Shown in pieces: positions 44,389-56,266 of a DNA stretch of 64,000 nucleotides. The notes beneath the pieces were generated by a model. It saw only the letters and a program-made list of their open reading frames with translations, was not told where the DNA came from and did not search any database. Origin of the DNA: Muscardinus avellanarius (Eukaryota; Chordata; Mammalia; Rodentia; Gliridae). The position numbers and the translations under genes were made by a program. The stretch is from contig OY726572.1 of the NCBI GenBank assembly GCA_963383645.1, forward strand, positions 24,683,292 through 24,747,291, written 5' to 3'. How positions within the stretch are numbered: position 1 is the stretch's first letter; every line of letters begins with the position of its first letter.

Positions 44389-44390
<2 letters not shown>
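43196..44390. other. Unassigned sequence
   Basis: Possible weak inverted MIR at about 43405-43480. Frames at 43409-43591 and 43869-44179 overlap on both strands and have no recognisable features. Confidence 0.4.

Positions 44391-44435
<45 letters not shown>
44391..44435. repeat. (TG)n microsatellite
   Basis: About 22 uninterrupted TG units. Confidence 0.98.
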
Positions 44436-44436
<1 letters not shown>

Positions 44437-44924
44437 GAGTAAGGGTGGAAATTAGTACAAAAGAAACTATACTCATCAGCACATTTTCCAGGAACAGCAT
44501 TCCTGGATTACAGTAAGGGTTGGTAAGGACCCCGAGAGTTGGATAGAAGAAGCGCCAACCTCTATCTTTTTGTATGTGTTGAGCCACTGGGTATAAGGAT
44601 AAAACTGTCCATGTTATTAAGGAAAATTTCCATCCCTAACAAAAGATTATAACTAAAGAACCCTCCAAGTGAGAATAGAAAAAAAAATAACAATGATTTA
44701 TCTGAGTTGCGTGAAAGTAATGCTACGCATTGGGGAGCTGTTTGTCACAGAGGTGTAATTTCTGTACGGTTCAATGAAGAGGAGGCTGGTCATGAGCCGT
44801 GTGTGAGATGAGATTCCCTGCAGGCCTCATTCATGTAGCTCTGGCTCTGCTGCTTGGTGATCAGCCTTCATTGGTGTAGCTCCTAGTACAGGGCGGTGAA
44901 AACACCCCAAAGGGAATGTGGACA
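44436..44924. other. Unassigned sequence
   Basis: Single-copy DNA between a TG repeat and an LTR. Confidence 0.4.
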
Positions 44925-45285
44925 CTGTGGTATGCATGTGCCCCCTCAAAGTCCACATGTTAGAAACTGGATCCCCAGAGTCTTACGTTGATTGCACTTG
45001 GCAGAAGGGCCTTTAAGAGATAACTAGAGTGATCTGAGTTCTGTCAGGTGGGCCCCTCTGATGACAATAGTGGCTTGTTAAGATGAGGAAGGGAGCTTGC
45101 TCGCTCTGTCTCACTGTGCGCTGCCTCCTGCCCCATTATGTCATGACAAGAAGGCCCCCTCCGCAGGCTGGCACCTGCCTCTTAGACTTTCCAGCCTCCA
45201 GAATTGCAAGAAATAAATCTCTATTCTTTATCAATTATCCAGGCTATGGTATTCTGTTATAGTGGCAGAAAACAGGCTAAGACAA
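44925..45285 (+). mobile_element. ERVL-MaLR solo LTR (MLT1/MST-type)
   Basis: 'aagtccacatgttagaaactggatcccc', 'agaagggcctttaagagataactagagtgat', 'aagatgaggaagggagcttgctcgctctg', 'ctttccagcctccagaattgcaagaaataaatctctattctt', 'aggctatggtattctgttatagtggcagaaaacaggctaagaca' are collinear with this LTR class, including the poly(A) signal and 3' terminus. No internal retroviral sequence is present. Confidence 0.85.
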
Positions 45286-45538
45286 CAGCAAGCCTAAGAA
45301 CCCATTTCAATCATTGCCCAAAGATTACCCTCCTTGGGAAAGAAGTGGCTGGCCAGAGGTGAAGCCAAGCACCTCGGAGCCCTGATTCCAGACCTCTAAT
45401 CTGCAAGAGAATGGCTGGGGCTGATCATCATCCTCCCTCGATACCCCAGACTTTCATTGGAAGGAATCCTAAGAAGGAGACTCCTAGAAGAGAGACGTGG
45501 GGCACCTCTGAAGCATGATCCAGGGCTACCTTGCAGCT

Positions 45539-45539
45539 G

Positions 45540-45586
<47 letters not shown>
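45539..45586. repeat. (CA)n microsatellite
   Basis: About 24 uninterrupted AC units. Confidence 0.98.
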
Positions 45587-45588
<2 letters not shown>

Positions 45589-45619
45589 TGAAAAGTCAGA
45601 GTGCCCAAGAGTGAGACAT

Positions 45620-45800
45620 ACCTGGGTTCTGGGTTCTAATCCCAGATCCTCTCTTAAAAACAATGTAACCTTGACCACATCACATATGCTTTCTAAACTT
45701 CATCATTATCATCTCTAAAATGAAGAGAATAATTACCTGTCTACTAGACTGTGAGGATTAGATGAGCCCAGCTGTTGGCCCAGGGCTGGTGGAGTAAATT
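45620..45800 (+). mobile_element. MIR SINE
   Basis: 'gggttctgggttctaatcccagatcctctc', 'ccttgaccacatcacatatgctttctaaacttcatcattatcatctctaaaatgaagagaataa' and 'gtgaggattagatga' follow MIR in order. Confidence 0.8.
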
Positions 45801-46330
45801 CAGGACTGGTATTTGCCCTCCTTGTAAGGCTACTCATTGCTTTCAAGTTGACCTTTAAGGCAGAGATGCTGTACCTCTTGTTCCTTGAGTGTTTGGGGTG
45901 GTCTCCCGGCAGCCAGTGCTTCTAACCCACGGAGCCTGGAGACAGCTCTTGGGCCCCAGCAGGCAGAGACTTGCTGCCGTGGCTCCAAAGCAATTGTGGC
46001 TTGGAAAGAATCCCTGGCATGTGTCATGTTGTCCCCCACAAGCAGTGATCCATGGTGTGTTGCAGAAGTGCTTTGTTCTGGGGCCAAGAGGTCACTTTGT
46101 AGGAGGGTCGCCTGTGGGTCTCCAAGCAGGGTGGCTCTGCCTTTCCCTGGCTCCTCTGCTCCCTGTCCTTGACACCATCTGCTCCAGATCACAGACCCAG
46201 CCTGGGAGACTGGACAGCTGCCTTCCGGCTGGAGGCCTAGACTTGTCCAGGCTGGGAGTGGAGACTGCTGGGGACACAGGGGGGATGGGAGAAACTGGAG
46301 GAGGGTGGTGGGAGCAGCTCAAGAACCAGG
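45801..46330. other. Unassigned, GC-moderate sequence
   Basis: Frames of 76-152 codons overlap on both strands at 45830-46347. With no homology, start context or splice signals they are treated as chance. Confidence 0.4.
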
Positions 46331-46555
46331 CTTTTGCACTCTTGTAATCCCAGCATTTGGGAGGCTGAGACAGAAGGATCCAAGTTGCCGGACAATCTCA
46401 GCTACTGTTTAGTGAGGCCCTTTGCAACTCAGTGAGATCCTGTTCAAAATAAAGAATAAAAAATAGGGTTGGGGGGTGTAGCTTGGAGGTAGAATGCCCT
46501 TGGATTCCATCCCCAAAACTTCAAAAAACAAAAAAACAAGAAAACAAAAAAATAA
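46331..46555 (+). mobile_element. B1-dID SINE, 5' truncated
   Basis: 'gcactcttgtaatcccagcatttgggaggctgagacagaaggatcc' begins within the B1 half. The ID half is 'gggttggggggtgtagcttggaggtagaatgcccttggattccatcccc'. Tail is A-rich with AAC. Confidence 0.9.
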
Positions 46556-46589
46556 AAGCAGGCTCTCTCAGCTCTGTTCCTTAGTTGTG

Positions 46590-46690
46590 TTGGGACCTGA
46601 GCAAGTCTTGTCCCTTCCCTGGGTCCCAGTGTCTTCACTGGTGAAATGACAAGCTTGAATAAAATGATCTCTAAGGTCCCTCTGGCTTTA
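46590..46690 (+). mobile_element. MIR SINE, 3' half
   Basis: 'gacctgagcaagtcttgtcccttccctgggtcccagtgtcttcactggtgaaatgacaagcttgaataaaatgatctctaaggtccctctgg' follows a MIR-type 3' region. Confidence 0.7.
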
Positions 46691-46753
46691 TTATCTTCTG
46701 GCTCTGAATTTCTGGCTTTCTTAGAAGGCCCACAGTTCTGTAAACAGAAGCAT

Positions 46754-46983
46754 AGCTCAGCATGTTTTTGTTTTGTTTTGTTTTCTCTTGTTTTGTTTTT
46801 GGTACTAGGGATTAGACCCAGGGGTATTGTATCTCTAAGCTATACTCCCAGCCCCTTTTATTTTGAAACAGTCTCACTAAATGACCACATGCTGACCTCA
46901 AACCTACACTCCTCCTCTCTCAGCCTCCCAAGTGCTGGGATTACAGGCGCACACACTGTGCAGGGCTCCAGCTCAGCATGTTT
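46754..46983 (-). mobile_element. B1-dID SINE with perfect target-site duplication
   Basis: AGCTCAGCATGTTT at 46754-46767 and 46970-46983 flank the unit. The inverted tail is TTTTG-rich. 'ggtactagggattagacccaggggtattg' runs to 'gattacaggcgcacacactg'. The B1 half is shortened by about 30 bases. Confidence 0.95.
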
Positions 46984-47447
46984 AAGTGAATGGAATGGGA
47001 CTCGGGCTGGGGAAGGGAGTAGAGAAGACAAAAAATGAATACAAGGGCGTGATTTCCTAGACAGAAGACTCTGGTTGCACAATGTCGTTGTCTTTATTAT
47101 TTTTTTTTCTGCAATTGGGTTTATTTTCTATCACAAGCTCTCATTCTGGTGAATGCAGCAAAATTAGTATACTTACTTCCAGGGCAAAAATCAGTCACTG
47201 GAGTAATTTTCTTAGTCATTTCCATATTCAAGTGTATTCGGCTCTGGATGGCTGTCCCCACTCCCTCCCTGAAGCTGATGCGAAATGCAGGATCTGCAGT
47301 ATCCACGAAGAGAGGAAAGCTATGTTATTGCCCAATCTGCCCCGGTCTTCTTTTGTGGTGTGAAGTGTCCCTGTCTGCTCCTCAAACATGTTCCCTCTCT
47401 AAGTCAGAGTAGACACTACCCTTGTCCTATCCCTGGTCAGATGCTCT
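46984..47447. other. Unassigned sequence
   Basis: Single-copy DNA. The 87- and 93-codon frames at 47082-47412 overlap and are not gene-like. Confidence 0.4.
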
Positions 47448-47925
47448 TTTTAATTTTTTTTTAAATTGGTGCATTGTAGTCATACATCTTCATGGGATAA
47501 AAGACTTGTGGAGACATACACGCACACATCACCCAATTACCCCATGGATCCCCATCCTATTCCCTCCCCAGCCCTCCTTCCCATGCTTGGCTTAGTGACT
47601 GACTTTGATATGTTTAAGTACATCATGTGCTTTAGAGGGTTTCTTCTTTCCCCTTCCCATCCACTCAGTTAGGTTGCCTTATTTGCTCCTCTATAGGCTC
47701 TCCTTCTTCATCTAGAGTTCCTCCTGTTACCCATTTCTCCCTAGCTTTCGCATATTAGGGAAAGCATCCGATTTCTTATTTTTCGTGACTGACAAATCTC
47801 ACTTAGCATAATGTCCTCCAGTTCCATCCATTTCCCTGTAAATGATGTAATCATGCTTTTCTTTATGGCTGAGTAAAATCCCATTGTGTACGTAGCCCAC
47901 AGTTTTGTAATCCATTCATCAGATG
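47448..47925 (-). mobile_element. L1 LINE, 3' end (rodent/squirrel type)
   Basis: Read on the minus strand, the copy starts in the end of ORF2 ('atgaatggattacaaaac', 'taaagaaaagcatgatta', 'aatggatggaactggagg') and continues through a purine-rich 3' UTR to 'ctacaatgcaccaatttaaa'. ORF2 similarity is damaged but clear. It is 5'-truncated and less diverged than the L1M copies in this window. Confidence 0.88.
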
Positions 47926-49470
47926 TTCCAGTGTCCCACCTGCTCCATCCCCTGGAAGTGTGCTGAGAACTCTACGTGCTCCAGGGTGAGGGAGGCGCAG
48001 GGATGGGGGTCAGGTGTCTTTTGCCCAGATGTACCACACTGCCTCTTCTACCCTGTGGCTGCCACAGTGTGGTACCCAGGAGGGCTCCCTGAGTGGATTT
48101 CCCAGAGAAGTGAAGTGCAGGTCCTCTCCTTGCCTGAGCCCCATCCTTGTAAAAGTGGTCCATCTTCTCTAACTCCACCCACCCCCAGGACCCCAAGAGG
48201 CACCCAACTCTCTAACTCCCTTGCTTTTCTCCAGCTTTAAGGGTAGTGGTCTGAGTGGAGCAGGGAATGAGGACTATTTAGAAAAGAAAAAAAGGTTCGA
48301 CATATCCCACGTCATATCTTTTGGTCATTCCTGTCTGTTACGTGGATGGCAGCCTTGGGCTTCAAGGCCAAGTATTTGGTATCTTTGTTTTCTGGTGACC
48401 TTTTCACTGCCTAAGTGAGGAAAATCATGCATCTGTTGATACGCCACATGTCAAAGTCTCAGGGAAGACCTGGTCAAAAGGTCAGAATTGGTCCTAGGCT
48501 CTGAAACATCTGTGTGATAGTAATACAGAATTTCTGGTATCCTACTTTTAGTAACCAAAAGCTTACAAAATAAGTACAAAGTACAAGTTCTCCTGAACTT
48601 TAGGGTCTTCCCTCCTTATGGCCCATTTCAACTCTCATCTCCCAACCCTCCCGTAACTATAAATTCCCAGGTCTTTTTTTCATCTCTGTGAGCCTCAGAT
48701 CCTCCACCTTTGAAATAAGTTTGAAATAAGTTTGTTCACCTGTTCCTCACTGTGCAGTGGTTGAGAATTCTAAGTACTACGGCAAATCTGCTTTAATAAA
48801 AGCTTACCTGGAGGTAGGTTCTAGCACAGGATCTGAACATCTCAAGTGCAATCGGCCCTAGTTACCCTCTAGTCCAGTTCCCAGCCAACTGGGACACAGT
48901 CCAGTTGATGACCCCCGCCACCTCATCAGATCGGTTTTACCTAACCTCCACGACCAGATGCCTCTGCCACCTCCACAGAGCCACCCTGAACAGAATGGCA
49001 TGCCCCGCCCTTCTCGCAGGGTGACGTGCCTCTTCTTCCACCTGTGAAATTTTAAGCTTAACCAAAGGCATGAACCTTGTCCTGTTTTTATATAACTTGC
49101 CAATAGCCATTGTAGCTGGCCAATCCACCTGTGGGCCACACCCCTCCCGGCTCTCTAGCCAGGACTCAGCGTACCTTCACTGGATCCTACCAGCCTTTGC
49201 CCCAATCCCGCTCCACCCGACTCCCACTCTCGGATCTGTGATTTTTTTTTCTCCCTTTATCACAAACTCTACTTCTAGCCCTTCTGACTAGGAGTTATCT
49301 CTGCTCTGAGTGGGTCTTATCTGTGCTCTCCAGCTTGGCTCAGATCTTTGGCTTCTACTTGTTCTTACTTCCAGCCTCACTTCAGAGATCCCAGTCCCTA
49401 TCCTAGGGTCCCAGAGCCCCCAGGCCAGGCCTTTGTTACTCACATCACTAAGGATGAACACTCATACACA
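47926..49470. other. Unassigned 1.5 kb, possible LTR-like or promoter-like block at 48780-49300
   Basis: 48780-49300 contains 'tttttatataacttgcc', pyrimidine-rich segments and scattered CpG, reminiscent of an LTR or an old promoter, but I cannot match it. The remainder is single-copy DNA. Confidence 0.35.
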
Positions 49471-49471
49471 C

Positions 49472-49508
<37 letters not shown>
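49471..49508. repeat. (AAT)n microsatellite
   Basis: About 12 AAT units. Confidence 0.97.
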
Positions 49509-49510
<2 letters not shown>

Positions 49511-51287
49511 TCCAAATATGGCTAGAATGCCCCCACGTACCCAGGGCAAAGAAATGAGGAACAATCAGACCCAATACCTCTGGGGGTATGGTCACCCTTT
49601 CTTGCCAGCCAAATGGTGATTGCCTACTGATTGAGAGAAAAAGAAAATAAGAATTATATAACTATATACTAGAGCCTAGACACTGGCTGAGCACTGAGGA
49701 GGTGCTGCCTGGGTTTGGGGAAGGCAGAGACCAGTGGAACCCCTATAGCCATCAGGCTTTGACACCCACTCTAAAAATCCTCACGGAGGGTTGGCCACTC
49801 AGTGTTTGAGTCCGTGGCTGGCTGGGGCCTGTGAGATCCTGCAGCCCTCACCGGTCCAAGCCTGGGAAGACTTCCTTGGGACCCTGGCAGGTAATGGGGT
49901 GGAGGAGGGAGAAGTGTATTTTCACCATCCCAGAATAGGAGTGGGTAAGGTGAAGAGGATCCCCAAAGAAGACCCTGCCATGAAGCTGAGCTGCTACAGA
50001 GACCCCCCCCCCTCATCCTCCTTGCCAGTTGGTGTTTCTTCCCTTCTGAACTGCCATCTCACTGAGCCCCATACATGACAGCCAGCCACTGTGCTAGGCA
50101 CAGGGGGAGAGGAGACAGACCATCCGTACCTGCAGAGAGCTGGCAAGAGTTGCAAACAACAAAACAAGACATGGCAAGGGAGGGTGGCTGACAGGTGCTG
50201 TGATTCCAAAAGCATAGGAAAGTCCAGGGACACTTTGGAGAGAGGTCTGTTAAAGTCAGAGTTAGGGTTGGTCAGAGATGATGTCTTGGAACAGGAGTTG
50301 TTTAAAAGAAGACTGGTGTTTGAAACCGAGGAATCAGCAGTTTTAAATGATCAGTGAGCAGAAAGAAGACAGCCCCTGCTGGGAACTGAGAAGTTCCTGC
50401 TAGCTGGGACACAGAGGGCGATAGGATGGGAAAAGATGAGGGTCTTCAGAGGTAACGGGCATCACCAATGGGTGAGTGAGGCCTGGGGCTTGATGGTCCC
50501 AGGCTCCCATCTTCCCACTCCTTTCCAGTCTCAAAGAGGAAGGAAGGTTGGATCTTTTGCATCCCTTCTATAGGATCTAGCATGTATCTTTGCATACAGT
50601 AAGTGCTCAATTCATGTTTGTGGCATAGTTGACCAAGAATAAGGGTTAATGAAAACCTGGGAACCTGATTCTACCTAGAGACCCCTACGAAAAAATAAAA
50701 CATGCACCTTCAGACACATGATCTGTAAGTTTATGACCTTGCAGTTGCTATTTTATAACTAAAATAAATACTCATTTAAAAAAAACTAATAGGAATGTGT
50801 AAAATTAGCACTGGCAAATCTCAATTGGCAGGCAGGAAAACCTGGCTCATGGAAGCCCGCCTGGATCCATCGTCAAAATGTGCTCTGGGTGGAGACTCAG
50901 AGGTGAAAAGTCACTTGCTTCTGGGAGAAAGAAACTGACTCCAACACCAAGCAGCGGGCTTGAGCTCCCTGGGGCGGATGACATTGCGTGTCTCCAACCG
51001 TTGTGACTTGCCAACTTAAATTATTTCACAAGCACATTTGTTGCAATGGGAGTCCAGAGAGGCAGGCAGTCCTACCAGGAGGCATTAGGGGAAAGGTGCA
51101 GGACGGCCACCTTGAGCTGAGGTTGGTCCTCAGCCTGGTCAGGAAGGCCAAGGCTTTCCAGAACCATGCTGTCTGGTTTCAGAGCTCACCAATCTCCCAA
51201 CTCTTTTTCCAGCCTCCCTTTTTCTCTGCCTCCCCTGCCTGGGTCCCACCTCTTAGCTGGCCATATCTTCTTAGCACACTCTGTCAC

Positions 51288-51289
<2 letters not shown>
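49509..51289. other. Unassigned stretch, possible old LINE traces
   Basis: 50075-50400 has an L2-like feel ('gccactgtgctaggcacaggggg', 'aggagttgtttaaaagaagac') but is too diverged to call. A run of nine to ten C lies at about 50003-50012. No gene signal. Confidence 0.35.

Positions 51290-51335
<46 letters not shown>
51290..51335. repeat. (CA)n microsatellite
   Basis: About 23 CA units. Confidence 0.98.
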
Positions 51336-51337
<2 letters not shown>

Positions 51338-51376
51338 AGCTAAATACTCCTGTAGCATTCATTTCTCAGCAGCTTA

Positions 51377-51679
51377 GAAATGCTAACTGCAGCTGGGCAT
51401 CTTGGCGCACGCTTGTAATCCCCGCGCTTGGGAGGCAGAGACAGGAGGATCGCGCAGGTTCGAAGCCAGCCGCGCGCTCAGGCTTAGGAGACCCTGTTTC
51501 CAAATAAAAATGTAAAAATAGGTCCGGGAGTGTAGCCCGGAGGTAGAAGGGCTTCCAGGAACCCCAGTACCACCAAAAAAAAAAAAAAAAAAGAAGAAGA
51601 AGAAGAAGAAGAAGAAGAAGAAGAAGAAGAAGAAGAAGAAGAAGAAGAAGAAAAGAAAAGAAAAGAGATACTAACTGCA
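51377..51679 (+). mobile_element. Young CpG-rich B1-dID SINE with (GAA)n tail inside target-site duplication
   Basis: gaaatgctaactgca (51377-51391) and gagatactaactgca (51665-51679) flank the unit. The body has 'ggcgcacgcttgtaatccccgcgcttggg', 'cgcaggttcgaagccagccgcgcgctc' and the derived GGGCTTCCAGGAACCCC. The tail begins as A19 and continues as about 20 GAA triplets, then (GAAAA)n. Confidence 0.95.
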
Positions 51680-52949
51680 AAATATCTCGTCTTCTGGTTA
51701 AACAGCACCCTCAGATATTTGCTTTTCTTACCCATCCACCTCCGATCTCCTCTCCAGACACTTCTTCCCCTGCCCTGGTCTCCTCCCCTCCTCTGTAGTT
51801 TTATTTGGGAGTTGATTGAGTCTTCTAGAAACACACCAAGGAAATCAATTCCTCAGAGGCAATGCAATAAATTATCTGAGTTATGCTTGAGTGATGGAGC
51901 CTTTGGGTAAGAAACACAAAGAATGATGATGGCAGAAAAACAAAATTCAAGAGGCCAAATTTTACAGAGAGCAATTAGTATTAAATAAGACCATGTCACA
52001 GGCACCAGGACATTGGAAACTGGCCACCTCAGCCTCCTTTTGGTAAGTTGGGTTTACTAAATGGAACATAATGATATGTAACCAAAATACTGAAAGACAG
52101 CTTCTTTGCTAAGGAGACCCGGCCAACAAACACAGTGGAAAATAGGAGCAATACCTTTCACTCTGGGAATTTTTTTTTCATTTTTAAATTTTTCCTGGGT
52201 GTAAGAGGACAGACCACAAAGCCTTGGGAAGTCCTACTCATGCAGAGATTCAGTGGGAAAAGTTCTCTGACTCTGCTGAGCTGGGTCTATAGATTAAAAA
52301 AGAAAAATCACTTTTAAAGAAAGAAAACTGGTTGTTGTTAGTTTAAATATTTGTATTTACGAATCATCTATCCCGTGTTAGGAAAGGACATTTTTTTTAA
52401 ATGTACATTTTCATCAACATGATTGGTTGGTGCTATGCCCTCTCTGGGAGGCTAAAGAGAAAACTATTTGGGGTGACAAAATGGGAAAAATTAGTCACCA
52501 GTGATTCACAGGAACTATAAATATGTGTCTATATTGTTCTCTTATTTGTGATCCAGCTGGGATGAGTTGCCTGAGAGGAAGCAGGAAGACACACACACAC
52601 ACATGGTGCCAAGGGGGGCTGCAGGTTTTGTAGACTGCAGACGCTCCAGCTCCCCAGACCTCCCAGCCAGGCCTCTGCACACAAGACCAGCCCCTGAAGC
52701 CTTCTCCAAGAGCTCTTGCTGAGCCAGGAGAAAAGATCGGCGGGGTGGCCACCTTCCTTTATTCCAGGGAACTGTCTGTGTGGCTACAGAGCAGCCCACA
52801 GCTTACTGCTTGATGTCCTGTGTGACTGTGTGGGGGCGGCTCTGCCATGCCAAGACCTAGGGAGAAAAGTAAAGGCACGGGGAGCTATCTGAGGGCAGAG
52901 TTCTGCTGCCTGCTCCTGAAAACCCCAGAAACTCACCCCTAAATCCTCC

Positions 52950-52952
<3 letters not shown>
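51680..52952. other. Unassigned, AT-rich in part
   Basis: Repeat-free DNA. 51800-52110 and 52320-52540 are AT-rich and SINE-free. A short (CA)n lies at about 52590-52602. No exon recognised. Confidence 0.4.

Positions 52953-52991
<39 letters not shown>
52953..52991. repeat. (CA)n microsatellite
   Basis: About 19 CA units. Confidence 0.97.
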
Positions 52992-52995
<4 letters not shown>

Positions 52996-53984
52996 GTAAA
53001 TAACTATGTCATCCCCGCATGCATGCACATATCCACCCGCCAAAGTGTCTTGAGCCTCTGTGAGCCCTCCATGGGGGACAGACCAGCCCACGCTGGCCCG
53101 GTGGGACTTTCAGCCTCATGGGGACGATGGTAATGTCCAGTGATGCAGTGGAGAGTAATGGGTTCTAGGACCAGAAGTTTTACCAACATGGCAGCACATA
53201 ACAGGTCAGGAAAGGTTTCCTGAAGCAAGGAATGGTGAAGTCAAACCACGCACACACAGCCTGAGGCCCAGGCAGGTCAGACACAGAAGCATGGAGAAAG
53301 AAAGCAGGTATACGCTGCAGGAGAAACAGAGGCAGAAAGTATTGCCCTGCTCATCTGAAGTGCTAGGGTAGAAGCCACGGAAGGAAGGCTCCAACAAGGA
53401 GGGCACAAGTGGCCTTTAGGGAACTTTCCCAGGGCCTCATCCAAGTGTTCTTGCAAGAACTGCAGGAAAAGTGTCCAATCTGGGCTCATCTTGCAAACCT
53501 GTCTTTTCTGTACCTTTTCACCCTCTGACACGCTTGCAGGCCTCAGGGAGTATCTACTTAGCACTGAGGTGACACCGGAATGGACAGAATCAAGAAGACT
53601 CACACCAGGAGTCCAGGCAGATCCAGGTGGTGGCTGGCAGGTGGTGACATTAGTCCTAAAAGAGGGCCTGAGACTAGATCAACTCGAGAGAACTGTGCCC
53701 TTGACCACTGCTCGTGGGCTCAGAACCCACGCTACAGAGGGTGGGCCCACTTGCGGCACACAGCTAGAGCCACAGCCGCCGTAAGAGCCCCTGAGACTGA
53801 GGCCAGGAGAACTCATTCAAGTCTTATAGGCACTCTCAGTAGCCTAGGTTTGACCCCAGAATGTAGGGTAGAGTTTTGCCTCTAGTTACAGGTTAACAGG
53901 ACCCATCCTCAAATCTAGAGGGATGTAGACCAAAAAAATAAGAAAGACCCTGACACCTTCACCTGGGACCTGGATTGAAGCTTT
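52992..53984. other. Unassigned sequence
   Basis: Overlapping frames of 66-108 codons on both strands (53004-53885) without recognisable features. Confidence 0.4.
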
Positions 53985-54240
53985 TCATTTATCTATCTAT
54001 CTATCTATCATCTATTTATTATTCACTTATTTATTTTTGGTGGTGGTCCTGGGAACTGAACCCAGACACACTCCACCTCCAAGCTATACCTGCTGCCCAT
54101 TTTTCATTTTTATGAAAGACAGGGTCCCGCTGGATTGCTGAGAGTCTTGCTATGTTGGTGAAGCTGTCCTTGAACCTGCGATCCTCCTGCCTCGGCCGCC
54201 CTAGTACTGGGATTACAGACATCTACCACCATGCCCGACT
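53985..54240 (-). mobile_element. B1-dID SINE with (TCTA)n/(TTAT)n tail
   Basis: The (ATCT)n run at about 53988-54010 and a TTTATT tract precede 'ggtcctgggaactgaacccagacacactccacctccaagctatacc'. The unit ends 'catctaccaccatgcccgac'. Confidence 0.92.
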
Positions 54241-54379
54241 GTGGCCTTCCTGTTTACCCCAACTCCTCCCCTTATCCCAGGTGATTTCTGCATCCATATA
54301 GCTGACTTCAGCAACTCCCTGGTCTCCTGGTTTATAGACACCCTCATAGGTGCCTTGGAACCCACATGCACTGCCACTC

Positions 54380-54500
54380 CTCAGCATAGCAGTTCAGAGT
54401 GTGAATGCAGGAGCCACATTGCCTGCATTTGAATCCTAGTTCTGCCATTGACCAGTTGTGTAAACCTGAGCAGGTTAAGCCATCTCTCTGTGCCTCCCAA
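54380..54500 (+). mobile_element. MIR SINE, well preserved
   Basis: 'catagcagttcagagtgtgaatgcaggagccacattgcctgcatttgaatcctagttctgccattgaccagttgtgtaaacctgagcaggtta' is a near-complete MIR head and core. Confidence 0.9.
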
Positions 54501-54740
54501 TGTCATAGCAGTAGACCCTCAATCACTGGATTCTATGGGATTAAAGAGTTATGGAATATGAGCTCCAAGGAGACGGTGCTCTAGCCCCAGCAAAGCTCAA
54601 TGCCCAGAAGAGAATATACACTTCATGTTTTTTGAAGAATGAATGGATGTTGTCATCATCCTGAACTGCTTCACTCTTGATATTAAAGTTAAAATAGCCA
54701 CCTCTCTCTAGCTATGCTCTTTATTTTTCCCTCAAGACTG
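54501..54740. other. Unassigned sequence
   Basis: Short single-copy segment that may hold the rest of the MIR tail. Confidence 0.35.
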
Positions 54741-54743
54741 TTT

Positions 54744-54779
<36 letters not shown>

Positions 54780-54834
54780 TTGGTACTGGAGATGGAACCC
54801 AGGGACCTTCTACCTGGAGATGGAACCCAGGAAA
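54741..54834 (-). mobile_element. ID-half fragment with (TTG)n tail
   Basis: (TTG)n at about 54742-54776, then 'ggtactggagatggaacccagggaccttctacc', with the phrase GGAGATGGAACCCAGG occurring twice (54787 and 54815). The B1 half is absent. Confidence 0.8.
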
Positions 54835-54849
54835 AGGCTGGCAGACACG

Positions 54850-55345
54850 CCTTGCCAAATGATCAGAGTTTATATCATGGCTAACAAGACTGATAGCATG
54901 TACCTCCTGACATGACAGGAGGTTGCTTCTTCTTGTTTCCCCAAAGTGCTTAACCTCAGCCCAGTCATGAGAAAACAGAAGGAATACAAACTGGGAGACA
55001 TTTTTATAGAATACCTGGCCAGCACTCTTACCAAGCATTAAGGTCATGAAAGACAGAAATGACTGGGAAACTAGCCCTAATGGAGGAGATGAAAGACACA
55101 GGAGAACAGTGTGAGGCTCTGAATGGGTCCTGGGACAGAAAAAGGACATCATGGTATGTGAATGAGTTAGTGTTATTGTATCAAAGCCAATTTTCTGGTT
55201 TTGATAGTTGGACAACGGTTATTTACAATGAGGAAACTGTTACATTTAATTAGACAAAGCTGGGTAATGGGAATAAAGGAATATGTATAACTTTTACAAC
55301 TTCTTTATAAATCTAAAGTTATGCATTTCAAAATACATTCATTTT
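54850..55345 (+). mobile_element. L1M LINE 3' UTR
   Basis: 'aaggtcatgaaagacagaaatgactgggaaact', 'gggtcctgggacagaaaaaggacatcatgg', 'ttttgatagttggacaacggttattta', 'gctgggtaatggg' and 'cttctttataaatctaaagttatgcatttcaaaat' are collinear with a mammalian-wide L1M 3' UTR. The 164-codon minus frame crossing it is therefore spurious. Confidence 0.8.
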
Positions 55346-55571
55346 TATATTTTTAAAAATTCCTTATTTTATTTCATTTTATTTTATGGTACTGGGGATT
55401 GAACCTGGGGATGCTCTACCTCTGAGCTACACCCCCAGCTCTTTTTATTTTTTTTATTTTGAAACAAGGTCTCACTAAGCTACCACACACTGACCTCAAA
55501 CCTGTGACTCTCCTATCTCAATCTCCCAAGTACTGGGGTTCCAGGCATTTGACACTGTTTCAAAATGCATC
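55326..55571 (-). mobile_element. B1-dID SINE at the L1M tail
   Basis: tttcaaaatacatt (55326-55339) and tttcaaaatgcatc (55558-55571) flank the unit. Body 55386-55557: 'ggtactggggattgaacctggggatgctctacctctgagctacacccccagc' to 'ggggttccaggcatttgac'. Confidence 0.92.
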
Positions 55572-56164
55572 TTTCAAAAAGACTCTCCTATTCTATAAAA
55601 TACAAACAAAAACCTTCCCCTGCATTTCTGATTCTCTGTCTCTTTGCTTCTCCCAGTCATGTTTCTTCAAAGAATGGTCTGCATGCATTGTCTCTCCTAT
55701 CTTCTCCCATTCACCCCTCCTCTAGGCCCAGTTGGGCTCCCACCCCAATTTCCCATGGATTCTGCAATGGTAAAGGTCACCGAGAACCTCCTAACTGCTC
55801 ATGAAGACTGTGTGCCATGACTCTCCTGCTCACCCATCTTGCTGATCATCATTCTCTGTTTCCCCTTCATCTCCCAGCTGTGTTGTAGTCCCGGTGTCCT
55901 TATTCTGGCCCTCTCTTCTCACTGTGCACTCACCTCTGGGAAAATCTCAGTTATCCCCATAGTTTTTAACCCTCCCTCTACGCTTATGACTCCATGTTTT
56001 TTATTTCGGATTCTAATTACTCTCACATTCCAGAGCCCTCCTCTATTAAAGGCTTTCCTGAATTTGTCAAACATAACATTTTGTGTGTAGTAGTAGTTGT
56101 TGTTGTTGTTATTGTTCTGTTTTGTTGTTGATTGTGTGTGTGTGTTGTTGTTGTTGTTCTGTTT

Positions 56165-56231
56165 TGTTGTTGATTGAACCCAGGGACATTCTACCTCTGA
56201 GCTAGACCCCAGTCATTTTTATTTTTCATAT

Positions 56232-56266
<35 letters not shown>

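Noticed and set aside
54721..55215. 164-codon minus-strand frame
   Set aside because: It lies antisense to an L1M 3' UTR and ends in a poly-threonine run from the TTG repeat.
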